DNA of 64,000 nt. It comes from Gammaproteobacteria bacterium 39-13. GTDB lineage: Bacteria > Pseudomonadota > Gammaproteobacteria > Berkiellales > Berkiellaceae. The stretch is taken from assembly GCA_001898235.1 (NCBI GenBank), contig MKTN01000012.1:62076-126075 (forward strand), in the 5' to 3' direction. The position numbers were made by a program, and so were the translations under genes. Shown in pieces: positions 8,800 through 17,147 of this stretch. Numbering within the stretch: position 1 is the first letter of the stretch; the number at the start of each line of letters is the position of its first letter. Under the pieces are notes generated by a model that was given only the letters and a program-made list of their open reading frames with translations, did not search any database and was not told the DNA's origin.

Positions 8800-8880
8800 T
8801 TGGCTCCCCGAGTGGGACGATTTTCAAACTTTTTGGCTTGATATCGCCGATACGTTAAATATCGGAAATAAGTTATTTAC
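8800..8880 (+). repeat. tRNA-tail-like dispersed repeat, copy 5 (full length)
   Basis: This is one of the two longest copies. It reads TTGGCTCCCCGAGTGGGACG then ATTTTCAAACTTTTTGGCTT, and a distal hairpin CCGATA-cgttaaa-TATCGG followed by AAATAAGTT. It shares AGTTGGCTCCCCGA with the 3' end and downstream flank of tRNA-Asn at 20249. Confidence 0.65.
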
Positions 8881-9155
8881 CAATGAGATACCCTTGAGTG
8901 TTCACACCTAAAACTGTTGAGGTATAAAAACTAGTTAACTTTATTTTTAGAGCCACTTCACACAACCTTGTATGTCCGTATACACTCCGACTAGCCAGTA
9001 AAGGCTTTAAAGCTCGCTGCTTAGTTGAGCCCCTTGATATGATTGCGCGCCATGAGGCAACTATTCGGAAATTCCGAATAGTTCAATACTAGAGGGTATC
9101 AGAATGAGTGTTCGAGAAAGTAAAATACAATTAAATAACTGGAAAAATCATTAAA

Positions 9156-9686
9156 ATGAAACTATTTGTCATATACATAGGCGGGGCTACCAAAACATCT
9201 TTAATTGAGCTTCATGATATGCGATTTGTTGTGGCTCAATCTATTGAAGAAACTTACGATGTTCTTCGAAAGACTTGGTGGGGTACGGCGGAAAGTTTGC
9301 ATTTAGATGCGTGGGGTGAGTTAGTCTATGCTGATGGTTACGATATAACAGTACAGCCTAAAGGCAATGTTGCTTCGATTGATGAAAAACTCTATTTTTT
9401 AAACTTAGGGGGCTACGATAGCAAACAGTTTACAGAATTGCATCATAATGTCTATATTATTGCTCGGGATAAGCAAACAGCAAAAATAAAAGCCAAGGCA
9501 CAAATCCAGCATTGGGAAGTACCTCATACCGATAGCAACTTTGAAGTTGAAAATATTATTTCTGTTGGGGAATGCCTCGAAAGATCAGGATACGAGCTAG
9601 TGCTAACCAAAACAAGTAATCCAAAACCATTTGTATTTACTTGTAGGTATACGCCAATAGGGTTACAACTTGAAGCGGCTTGCTAG
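9156..9686 (+). CDS. DUF1543 domain-containing protein
   Basis: 176 residues. The opening MKLFVIYIGG, then IELHDMRFVVAQSIEETY and TWWG, is diagnostic of DUF1543, a small family often duplicated within one polypeptide. Here two related halves are visible: one with HDMRFVVAQSIEET, the other starting near residue 85 with LHHNVYIIARDKQTAK. The function is not established, and the protein is probably cytoplasmic since no signal or membrane segment is seen. It stands alone between repeat copies 5 and 6. No convincing ribosome site precedes the ATG. Confidence 0.8.
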   Translation: MKLFVIYIGGATKTSLIELHDMRFVVAQSIEETYDVLRKTWWGTAESLHLDAWGELVYADGYDITVQPKGNVASIDEKLYFLNLGGYDSKQFTELHHNVYIIARDKQTAKIKAKAQIQHWEVPHTDSNFEVENIISVGECLERSGYELVLTKTSNPKPFVFTCRYTPIGLQLEAAC

Positions 9687-10124
9687 AACTTATTATTAGA
9701 TCGCTAATGCTGAGCTGCAAACGCCTACTGCGTCATTTTTAAGTTTAAATATTAAAAAAAGGACATCCAATTATTTTCTTTTTAATTAAATCTGCAAATA
9801 GCAAGAAAGTGATGTTTGATGTAGAAGTGCTAAATAGTATATTTCAGCGAGCATTAGAAAAGATAGAGTAAGCAAAAGGTAAAAAAAAATAATAGAGAAG
9901 AACGGCGAAAAATATCACATTCTCATTAAGCCAATTTTGAAGTGTTTGCTAATTTTTGAGAAGTAATGTTTTTAGATTTGTTTAGCAAACTAGAAATTGG
10001 CTCCCCGAGTGGGACGATTTTCGAACTTTTCGGCTTGAGATTCTAGAAACTGTTAAAAAGTGGCTTGAAACGCAGTCGTTTAATCTCCCAATAAAAATGT
10101 ATAGAAAGAAAAATTAACCAGACC
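9687..10124. other. Intergenic region with repeat copy 6
   Basis: This 438-base AT-rich stretch lies between convergent genes. Apart from repeat copy 6 I see only very short open frames with no supporting features. Confidence 0.5.
9997..10043 (+). repeat. tRNA-tail-like dispersed repeat, copy 6
   Basis: The copy reads TTGGCTCCCCGAGTGGGACG then ATTTTCGAACTTTTCGGCTT and GAGATT. It is the cleanest match to the family consensus, but the distal hairpin is missing. Confidence 0.65.
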
Positions 10125-10877
10125 TTATTTTTGTTTTGCAGCTTTTTGAGTAAAAATGATACAGATAATGATAAAAGCAATTAGAACTAAAGAAGCCGTA
10201 TATCGACTTAATGCTAGTCCGCCGGCATTTAAAGGTTTATCAAGAAAATCACCAAGGACTGCGCCAAATGGTCTGGTTAGGATAAACGCCGCCCAAAATA
10301 GGAATGTCCTAGAAGTAGTAGTCCAATAATAGAGTGCAGATAGAATGACCAAGGCTGTACCAAAGATAAGTGCTGCAAAACTATACCCCATACCTGCAGT
10401 ATCTGCCATCCAATCGCCTAAGGCAGTTCCCAATGTTTGGGAGAACATGATTGTGATCCAATAAAAAACCTCCTGCTTTGGGCTAACAACAGTTCTTACA
10501 GAAACTGATCCGAGGATGTAATACCAAAGGGCAAGTGAGGTCATTAATAGGGTAAACAATAACGCAACACCACCAGCATAACCAAAACCAAGTGAACGAT
10601 CAGCAAAATCAGCAAGTGTTGTTCCGACAGTTGTGGTAGCGACAATTGTAAACCAATAAAGAGATGGATGAAATTTTGTAGCCTTAATTTGTGCGAATAC
10701 TGCAAGAAGGAATACGATCCCAAAAATAGCTGAGCCAATGAGATATCCCATTCCTAAAGACATTGTGACGGCATCACCACCTGTTTCACCAAGCGTGGTT
10801 GCTGCAATTTTAGTAATCCAGAACATTAAAGTTATTTCTGGAAGTTTTGTTAAATTATCTTTAGAAGTATGTTGCAA
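10125..10877 (-). CDS. COG4705-type multi-repeat membrane protein
   Basis: 250 residues made of four related units. Each begins with a helix carrying (W/Y)-(I/F)-T-(K/I) and contains TxGTxLxD or TxGExGGDA near its first third (FWITKIAATTLGETGGDA, WFTIVATTTVGTTLAD, WITIMFSQTLGTALGD, WAAFILTRPFGAVLGD). About eight membrane helices are predicted. This matches COG4705 membrane-anchored proteins, whose role is unknown, although some are linked to metal or stress responses. The chosen start is TTG, because AAAGGA lies about six bases before it and no ATG precedes residue 18. A shorter product from the ATG at 10826 remains possible. Confidence 0.7.
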   Translation of the reverse strand: MQHTSKDNLTKLPEITLMFWITKIAATTLGETGGDAVTMSLGMGYLIGSAIFGIVFLLAVFAQIKATKFHPSLYWFTIVATTTVGTTLADFADRSLGFGYAGGVALLFTLLMTSLALWYYILGSVSVRTVVSPKQEVFYWITIMFSQTLGTALGDWMADTAGMGYSFAALIFGTALVILSALYYWTTTSRTFLFWAAFILTRPFGAVLGDFLDKPLNAGGLALSRYTASLVLIAFIIICIIFTQKAAKQK

Positions 10878-11012
10878 AATTGTCCTTTAAATAAGAATAA
10901 CATTTATATGATCTGTTTCTTTAAAGAATAGTATTTAGACTGGATAAGGAGAAGAGCTCAATGAACTTAGGTTTAGTACTGGAATTTGTTTGGTGAGTTT
11001 TCTTGATAAATG

Positions 11013-11085
11013 TGGCTCCCCGAGTGGGATGATTTTCGAACTTTTCGGGTTGAGATTGCGGATACGTTAAATATTGGCTATGCGC
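11013..11085 (+). repeat. tRNA-tail-like dispersed repeat, copy 7
   Basis: The copy reads TGGCTCCCCGAGTGGGATG then ATTTTCGAACTTTTCGGG, TTGAGATTGCGGATACG and TTAAATATTGG. It is the rightmost copy and lies just left of the TetR-biosynthetic operon. Confidence 0.65.
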
Positions 11086-11242
11086 TCAATAAGATCCTGC
11101 CTATAACACTTGATGCCTCATAACGCCCTTCCACAAACAATTACCTGCTGAAAGGCCGGGCACTTGTAGCGTCTGATCCATAACCACAATAAAGGGCATT
11201 TACCTAAATTACAATTGATGCAGATTTGAGCCCGTTTAAATC

Positions 11243-11271
11243 TTGACAGATAGTAAACGTTTACTTACTAT
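11243..11271 (+). promoter_or_regulatory. TetR-operon promoter with palindromic operator in the spacer
   Basis: TTGACA (11243-11248) and TACTAT (11266-11271) are separated by exactly 17 bases. The spacer contains the perfect 14-base palindrome AGTAAACGTTTACT (11252-11265). A repressor bound there would block RNA polymerase. Since the first gene downstream is a TetR regulator, autorepression together with control of the following operon is the natural reading. Confidence 0.7.
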
Positions 11272-11313
11272 GCGTCATCATGATGAACGCGATATCGACT
11301 GAGAATTTAAGGT

Positions 11314-11877
11314 ATGTTAACTAAATCAACAAAAGAAAGAATAAATATAAGTGCTATAACGCTTTTCGTTAATAAAGGAATTAAAGAAACATCAATTAGA
11401 GATATTGTTCTAGAGGTTGGTTTAACCGAAGGTGCTTTTTATCGTCATTACAAATCTAAAGATGAGCTGGTCATCAAGTTATTTTTAGAGCCCTATTTGA
11501 AGCTAACAGGTGAGATTGAGCAAGTGCTTGTACAAAATGGCTATTTTGAACAAAAACTAGCTAGATTAATAAGATTTTTATGTGAAAGTATAGATAATGA
11601 ACCAATTTTATTTCAGTATTTACTCATCACTCAGCATAACTACCTGAAATATATACCTCCTAATGCAAAAACCTCTTTTGCCATTGTTGAAGATTTTTTT
11701 CAAAAAAGCATCGATGATAATTCTTGCAAAATACAAGACCCAACTTTTGCTGCCACCGTATTTTTTGGGATCATTATTCAATCATTTACATCTAGGATTT
11801 ACAAAAAGATCGATAAAACCATGATGAAAGATTATGAAAATATTTTACAAGTTATGAAAGATGCAATGATTAAATAA
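11314..11877 (+). CDS. TetR family transcriptional regulator
   Basis: 187 residues. The N-terminal helix-turn-helix is clear: INISAITLFVNKGIKETSIRD, then IVLEVGLTEGAFYRHYKSKD, residues about 8-48, with the family hallmark GxxYxHFxxKxxL. The C-terminal ligand-binding domain (about 60-187) is all-helical and not assignable to a ligand. TetR proteins usually repress their own promoter and a linked operon until a small molecule binds. A palindrome inside the promoter 60 bases upstream fits that, and the KASIII gene starts 15 bases after its stop. An AAGG ribosome site precedes the ATG. Confidence 0.9.
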   Translation: MLTKSTKERINISAITLFVNKGIKETSIRDIVLEVGLTEGAFYRHYKSKDELVIKLFLEPYLKLTGEIEQVLVQNGYFEQKLARLIRFLCESIDNEPILFQYLLITQHNYLKYIPPNAKTSFAIVEDFFQKSIDDNSCKIQDPTFAATVFFGIIIQSFTSRIYKKIDKTMMKDYENILQVMKDAMIK

Positions 11878-11892
11878 AAATTCCGAGGTTGT

Positions 11893-12885
11893 ATGTTGCA
11901 AAATGTTAAAATATTGGGAACAGGAACGTATTTGCCCGAAAACACAATATTATCTTTGGAATTAGATAAACAATTTAATAAGCCCGATGGTTGGGTACAG
12001 AAAAAATCAGGAATTTGCAAGAGATCCTTTGCCAGCTTTGAAACATCTTCTTATATGGGGGCACAATCTGCTTTAATGGCGATTAAAAACGCCAATTTAA
12101 AATTAGATGATATAGACTGCATTATCTCTGCTTGTGGTGTTATGGAGCAGGCGATCCCGGTGACTGGGATTCTAATTAAAGAACAGTTAGGGATCAAATC
12201 CTCTGTACCGTGTTTTGATATTAATTTAACCTGTATTAGCTTTATGGTTGCTTTAGATATTGCAGCGGGGTATCTGTTATCGGGTAAATATAAAAACATC
12301 TTGATTGTTTCATCAGAAATGCCTTCTAAGGGAATAAACAAAGAATGTATTGAGACGTATACAATTTTTGGAGATGGTGCTGCAGCAATTATTTTATCAA
12401 AGTCAGATCCATTAGATCAAAATCAGCTCATTGATTCAAAAATTGAAAATCATATTGAGGGAATAAATTTCTGCCAATTGCAAGGTGGAGGCACCAAACA
12501 CAATCCTATTAATGGTTCAGTTAATTTAAATGAAACGCACTATTTTAAAATGGACGGTAAAAAAGTATTTAAATTATCTAGTAAATTATTTCCGCAATTT
12601 GTGTCAAATTTTTTGAAAAGCAATAATTTCTCAATTCAAGATATTGATTTAATTATTCCTCACCAAGCAAGTGGAGCAGCACTTGAAATCATAAGAAATA
12701 AATTAAATGCAAAAGAGGATCAGTTTTATAACAACATTTTAAATGTTGGAAATCAAATGTCTGCTTCGGTACCTTATGCATTACATTGTGCAATTCAAAG
12801 TAATCGTGTCATACGTGGGAGTTTAGTCCTATTACTGGGTACAGCAGCTGGTTTATCTTTTGGCGCAACCTTATTAAGGTATTAA
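11893..12885 (+). CDS. 3-oxoacyl-ACP synthase III family (FabH/OleA-like) enzyme
   Basis: 330 residues with the thiolase-fold KASIII catalytic triad visible: Cys114 in NLTCISF, His257 in IIPHQASG, Asn287 in NVGNQMSAS. The glycine-rich C-terminal GTAAGLSFGATLL is also typical. Members condense an acyl-CoA or acyl-ACP with a second acyl unit, and the FabH, OleA and natural-product KASIII branches share this architecture. Because it heads an operon with an OleD-like reductase and an adenylate-forming ligase rather than fatty-acid genes, a specialised condensation role is inferred over primary fatty-acid initiation. A GAGG ribosome site precedes the ATG. The next gene starts one base after its stop. 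Confidence 0.88.
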   Translation: MLQNVKILGTGTYLPENTILSLELDKQFNKPDGWVQKKSGICKRSFASFETSSYMGAQSALMAIKNANLKLDDIDCIISACGVMEQAIPVTGILIKEQLGIKSSVPCFDINLTCISFMVALDIAAGYLLSGKYKNILIVSSEMPSKGINKECIETYTIFGDGAAAIILSKSDPLDQNQLIDSKIENHIEGINFCQLQGGGTKHNPINGSVNLNETHYFKMDGKKVFKLSSKLFPQFVSNFLKSNNFSIQDIDLIIPHQASGAALEIIRNKLNAKEDQFYNNILNVGNQMSASVPYALHCAIQSNRVIRGSLVLLLGTAAGLSFGATLLRY

Positions 12886-12886
12886 T

Positions 12887-13885
12887 ATGAAAGTTCTCGT
12901 AACAGGAGCCACAGGGCTTTTAGGCCGGCATCTAGCTAAAAAATTATGCAATATGTCTCATCATGTTATTGCTTTAGGACGTAATCAGGATATTGGGAAT
13001 GAATTGAACCAAATGGGAGCATCATTTGTTCCCTGTGATCTTAGTAATCGAAATACTATGATGACTCACTGTTTAGGGATAGATGCTGTTATTCATTGTG
13101 GTGCGCTCTCCAAACCATGGGGAAATTATTATGATTTTTATGATGCAAATGTTATAGGCACTAAAAATATTATTGAATGCGCATTAGAGCGTAATGTTAA
13201 AAGATTTATTCATATTTCATCTCCAAGTATCTATTTTGATTTTAGAAATCGGTTAAATATAATTGAAAACAGCAGTTTGCCAAAAAGATCGGTCAATCAC
13301 TATATAAAGACTAAAAAAGAAGCCGAAAAAATAGTAGATGACTCAGCAAAATACGGCCTTGAAACTATTACCCTACGGCCTCGTGCAATTTTCGGGCCTT
13401 ATGATACCACCCTATTCCCTAGATTGTTAAATGTGATTAAAAACTCAACATTTCCTCTTATTAATGATGGAAAAGCTGTTGTCGATATTACTTACGTTGA
13501 TAATGTAGTTGATGCAATCATGTTAGCTATACAAGCACCATCTAAAGCAGTTGGACATAAATTTAATATCACTAACGATCAACCAATGGCACTTAAAAAA
13601 ATCATGGACATGCTCTTTGAATTATTAGAAATTGATATCAAATATAAGAAAATACCAAAGTATTTAGCAATGGCAATGGCAAGTTTAATGGAAATAATAG
13701 CTAAATTTTCTTTAGATCACAATAAAGAACCTAGATTTACACGATACAGTATAGGGGTTTTAGCAGTTGATCAGACACTTAATATTCAATTGGCAAAAAA
13801 TTTATTAGGATACTCACCTAAAGTAAGTATAGAGCAGGGGCTTGCGACCTTTGCTACCTGGTGGAAGGCAAATCATGATAGATGA
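12887..13885 (+). CDS. NAD(P)-dependent epimerase/dehydratase, 3beta-HSD/OleD-like
   Basis: 332 residues of extended short-chain dehydrogenase. The Rossmann motif TGATGLLG is at residues 6-13, there is an AALSKPWG-like segment (CGALSKPWG, 71-79), Ser in SSPSIYF (111-117) and the catalytic pair Tyr139-Lys143. The SPSIYF and WGxYxxFYxAN patterns are closest to the 3beta-hydroxysteroid dehydrogenase / OleD branch, which reduces 2-alkyl-3-ketoacyl products of OleA-type condensation. Paired directly with the KASIII gene, it probably reduces that enzyme's beta-keto product. The gene overlaps the MBL gene start by 11 bases. Confidence 0.82.
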   Translation: MKVLVTGATGLLGRHLAKKLCNMSHHVIALGRNQDIGNELNQMGASFVPCDLSNRNTMMTHCLGIDAVIHCGALSKPWGNYYDFYDANVIGTKNIIECALERNVKRFIHISSPSIYFDFRNRLNIIENSSLPKRSVNHYIKTKKEAEKIVDDSAKYGLETITLRPRAIFGPYDTTLFPRLLNVIKNSTFPLINDGKAVVDITYVDNVVDAIMLAIQAPSKAVGHKFNITNDQPMALKKIMDMLFELLEIDIKYKKIPKYLAMAMASLMEIIAKFSLDHNKEPRFTRYSIGVLAVDQTLNIQLAKNLLGYSPKVSIEQGLATFATWWKANHDR

Positions 13886-14705
13886 CATATCCTTTTATAC
13901 AGCGGGATGTTGTTGTCAACTGGAAGCCTTCGCTGTCAAAGGAGGAAAGTGGCGTAAAAAGCAATTTCCTGCTCTTTTTGCAGTCATTAAGCACCGCAAT
14001 GTTGGCAATATTTTATTCGATACAGGATATAGCGATCATTTTCATTCTGCCACAAATACCTTTCCAAATAAGTTATATCGTTGGACGTTGCCTGTGCAGC
14101 TTTTATCTAATGAAAAGGCAGTTTCCATTTTGAGCAGGAATAACATAAAGTCGACCGAGGTTAATCATATTATATTGTCGCATTTTCATGCCGATCACAT
14201 TGCGGGAATAAAAGATTTTCCTGAAGCGATGTTACATGCTTTAGAAGCTGGATTTAGGCAGATCCAGAATCAAAAAGGTTTATCTGCCGTTAGTAAAGGA
14301 TTATTAAAAACGCTTCTTCCAGTGGATGTGGCATCCCGAATGCAATTCATTGATACGGCGCAGAAGTGTGTATTACCGAAATGGATGGCACCATTCAAAT
14401 TTGGTTATGATATTTTTAATGATGGATCTCTAATGGCGATTGATTTGCCAGGTCATGCTTTAGGCCATATGGGTATATTAGTAAATTATAAAAAACCCTA
14501 TTTTTTAGTTGCTGATGCGTGCTGGGATAGAAAGGCATTTCAAGATCTTAAATTCCCAAGTAAATGTGTTAATTTTTTAATGGTTGATGTAAAAGCGTAT
14601 ACTAAAACAATTCAGCAATTGCATGAACTACACTGCTTGAATCCTGATCTTGCTATTATTCCATCGCACTGTGAAGCTTCTATTAATGAGATATTAAATT
14701 TATGA
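13875..14705 (+). CDS. MBL-fold metallo-hydrolase
   Basis: 276 residues from the chosen ATG at 13875, which overlaps the preceding gene by 11 bases. An upstream in-frame ATG at 13842 would add 11 unlikely residues. The metallo-beta-lactamase fold signature HFHADH is at about 103-108. Further candidate metal ligands lie in DLPGHALGHMG (about 192-202), VADACWD and the C-terminal SHCE. The layout resembles lactonase/thioesterase members such as AHL lactonases. In this operon it probably hydrolyses or transfers an acyl or lactone intermediate. The next gene overlaps by ATGA. Confidence 0.8.
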   Translation: MIDDISFYTAGCCCQLEAFAVKGGKWRKKQFPALFAVIKHRNVGNILFDTGYSDHFHSATNTFPNKLYRWTLPVQLLSNEKAVSILSRNNIKSTEVNHIILSHFHADHIAGIKDFPEAMLHALEAGFRQIQNQKGLSAVSKGLLKTLLPVDVASRMQFIDTAQKCVLPKWMAPFKFGYDIFNDGSLMAIDLPGHALGHMGILVNYKKPYFLVADACWDRKAFQDLKFPSKCVNFLMVDVKAYTKTIQQLHELHCLNPDLAIIPSHCEASINEILNL

Positions 14706-16006
14706 TGCGGCTAAAAATACTTTATTATTATCTAAAGTCAAAATTCGCCCTTCAACCAAAGACAAGAGCAGAATTAGATACATTACAAAAGAAAAAATTT
14801 TTAGATTTTCAAAGAAAAGTATTGTCTAAATCTAATTATTTTAGACCTTTTTGGGAAAAAGACTTATCTAACTACCCGCTCATGAATAAAAAAATAATGA
14901 TGGATTTTTTTGATGAGATAAATACGTCAGGAATTAGTGCTAAAGAAGCATTGCAAATTGCGATTGAAGCTGAAAACTCACGTAACTTTAAACCTATGTT
15001 AAAAGATCATATTGTTGGTTTATCCACTGGAACATCTGGCTCAAAAGGGTTATTTATTGTTAGTCAAAATGAAAAACTATTATGGTTGGCTGAAGTTTTG
15101 GCTAAGTTACTACCTACCAGGTTGTTCTATAAGCATCGTATAGCCTTATTTATGCGTGCAAATTCTAATCTTTATGAGTCACTAAGTTTGTCTGGGAGAA
15201 TTTCATTCAAGTATTTTGATCTGAGTGATGATTTATCTGCCCTGATGAAAGAATGTGAGCGTTATAATCCTACAATCCTGGTTTGTCCTCCTAAAGTACT
15301 TAAAATGATTGCTAAAGCTCAAAAAAACGAAATTATTAATGTTAATCCAATAAAAATCATTTCAATCGCTGATGTTCTGGAAGACCAAGATAAGCAATTT
15401 ATTGAAAATGAATTTAAGCAAATTGTTCATCAAATTTACCAATGCACAGAGGGATTTCTAGGCGCTACATGTAAATTTGGAACGATACATTTAAATGAAA
15501 ACAATATTCTTGTTGAGAAAGAGTGGATAGATGAGAAGGAAGGTAAATTTATTCCTATCATTACAGACTTAAAAAGAACAACGCAACCTATTGTTCGATA
15601 TCGGTTGAATGATGTGTTAACGTTAAAAAAAAGAGCATGCAAATGTCATAGTCCTTATGTAGCAATTGAATCAATTGAAGGCCGTGAAGATCAGATATTA
15701 TATTTTAAAAGTGCATCTAAACAGACACTAGAGCCAATTTTTCCTGATTTTATTCGAAGAGCTATCATCATGACAAGCAATGAGATAGAAGATTACCAAG
15801 TAACTCAATTATCTCCTGCCGAATTGTGCATTGGGATCTCTCAAAAAAATGATAATGAGATCCACTCAGAAATTTACCATAGCATTGTAAATTGCCTATC
15901 TGCAAAAGGTTTAATCATACCTAAGATTGATTTTATTGCTTATAAAGAGACTAAGCTTGGTGATAAACTGATGCGAATACGTCGGGAGTTTACTGTTGAT
16001 GAATAA
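14702..16006 (+). CDS. Adenylate-forming ligase, F390-synthetase/phenylacetate-CoA-ligase-like
   Basis: 434 residues. The P-loop-like adenylation motif STGTSGSKG is at about 108-116. The A5-like segment YQCTEGFLG (about 244-252) and the QPIVRYRLND motif (about 298-307) mark the phenylacetate-CoA ligase / coenzyme F390 synthetase branch of the ANL superfamily. A Cys-rich CKCHSP follows, as in F390 synthetase-related proteins. The likely reaction is ATP-dependent activation of a carboxylate as an acyl-AMP, followed by transfer to a thiol or amine. Start and stop overlap the neighbours. Substrate is unknown. Confidence 0.8.
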   Translation: MMRLKILYYYLKSKFALQPKTRAELDTLQKKKFLDFQRKVLSKSNYFRPFWEKDLSNYPLMNKKIMMDFFDEINTSGISAKEALQIAIEAENSRNFKPMLKDHIVGLSTGTSGSKGLFIVSQNEKLLWLAEVLAKLLPTRLFYKHRIALFMRANSNLYESLSLSGRISFKYFDLSDDLSALMKECERYNPTILVCPPKVLKMIAKAQKNEIINVNPIKIISIADVLEDQDKQFIENEFKQIVHQIYQCTEGFLGATCKFGTIHLNENNILVEKEWIDEKEGKFIPIITDLKRTTQPIVRYRLNDVLTLKKRACKCHSPYVAIESIEGREDQILYFKSASKQTLEPIFPDFIRRAIIMTSNEIEDYQVTQLSPAELCIGISQKNDNEIHSEIYHSIVNCLSAKGLIIPKIDFIAYKETKLGDKLMRIRREFTVDE

Positions 16007-17147
16007 CAAAAATTCTATGAAAGTGTTAATAACTGGCGCAAGAGCGCCCATTGCACTTGACTTAGCAAGAATATTTCATAGAGCACAACATCGGGTTTAC
16101 ATGGCAGATAGTACCCGTTATCCTCTTAGTAAGAAATCAAATTGCATTGCTGAATATATCACATTACCTAGCCCTCGATTGCAACCTACGCAATTTGTGA
16201 ACTCCCTCAAGCAAGCTCTCAAAGAGTTTCAAATTGATATGCTTATTCCGACATGTGAAGAGATTTTTTATATTTCTCAATTTAGAAATCAATTTCCTTC
16301 TGATTTAATTGTTTTTTGTGATAATTTTATAAAGCTAAAATGGCTTCATAATAAATATACATTTATCCAAAGCTGCTCAAATCAGCCAATCTATACCCCT
16401 AAAACATACCTTATTGACGAACATTTATCTCTTGATGATCTGGAAGATATTAGATATGTCATCAAGCCTGTTTACTCAAGATTTGCAACACAAGTAATAC
16501 TTAATGCAAGTAAGAAACAAATCTTAGAATTGAAGAAATCAAAGCCGAATCAATATATTGCGCAGGAATTTATTGGAGGTGCTGAGTATTCGACTTATGG
16601 AGTAGCGCTTAACGGAAAATTGACAGCGAATGTATGCTATCATTCGCTGTATCGAGCGGGGAAGGGAGCTGGAATATTATTTCACAATGTATATATTCCA
16701 GAGATTTTCAATTTTATAACCGAATACGTTAAAGAAAATAATTTTACCGGACAAATTGCATTTGATTTTATTCAAGATAGGAAAGGTAATGTCTATGTAA
16801 TTGAATGCAACCCTCGAGGTACTAGTGGTCTACATTTTTTTAAACATGAAAAACATTTTTCAAATGCTTTTATTGATCCTATGGTGCTATTGATACCCGA
16901 CATGTTGCGTTATAAAGCGCTTAAGTTGGCTGTTTATTGTTTTGCGCTTCCTAAAATAAGAAATTTATCTGGTTTGCGCAATTTGATCAAACACCTCAAC
17001 CTATGCCAAGATATAATTTATGATAAAGAAGATAAAATACCTGCATTTTATCAATTCTATTCGTTGATGGTTATATTCATAAAAAGTTTAGCGGCCTTCA
17101 AAAGTCCTTTAACTATTTCGACATGTGATATTGAATACGATGGATAA
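15999..17147 (+). CDS. ATP-grasp domain protein (carboxylate-amine/thiol ligase-like)
   Basis: About 382 residues. An N-terminal Rossmann-like pre-ATP-grasp domain begins KVLITGARAPIALDLAR, then VIKPVYSR near residue 154. The ATP-grasp core has AQEFIGGAEYS (about 187-197) and Mg-ligand region IAFDFIQD...VYVIECNPRGTSG (about 247-272). These proteins join a carboxylate, via acyl phosphate, to an amine, thiol or other nucleophile. The ATG at 15999 overlaps the previous gene by 8 bases, and an ATG at 16017 (MKVLITGA) is an alternative. With a second activating enzyme next door, an amide or peptide-like bond in the product is plausible. Confidence 0.8.
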   Translation: MNNKNSMKVLITGARAPIALDLARIFHRAQHRVYMADSTRYPLSKKSNCIAEYITLPSPRLQPTQFVNSLKQALKEFQIDMLIPTCEEIFYISQFRNQFPSDLIVFCDNFIKLKWLHNKYTFIQSCSNQPIYTPKTYLIDEHLSLDDLEDIRYVIKPVYSRFATQVILNASKKQILELKKSKPNQYIAQEFIGGAEYSTYGVALNGKLTANVCYHSLYRAGKGAGILFHNVYIPEIFNFITEYVKENNFTGQIAFDFIQDRKGNVYVIECNPRGTSGLHFFKHEKHFSNAFIDPMVLLIPDMLRYKALKLAVYCFALPKIRNLSGLRNLIKHLNLCQDIIYDKEDKIPAFYQFYSLMVIFIKSLAAFKSPLTISTCDIEYDG

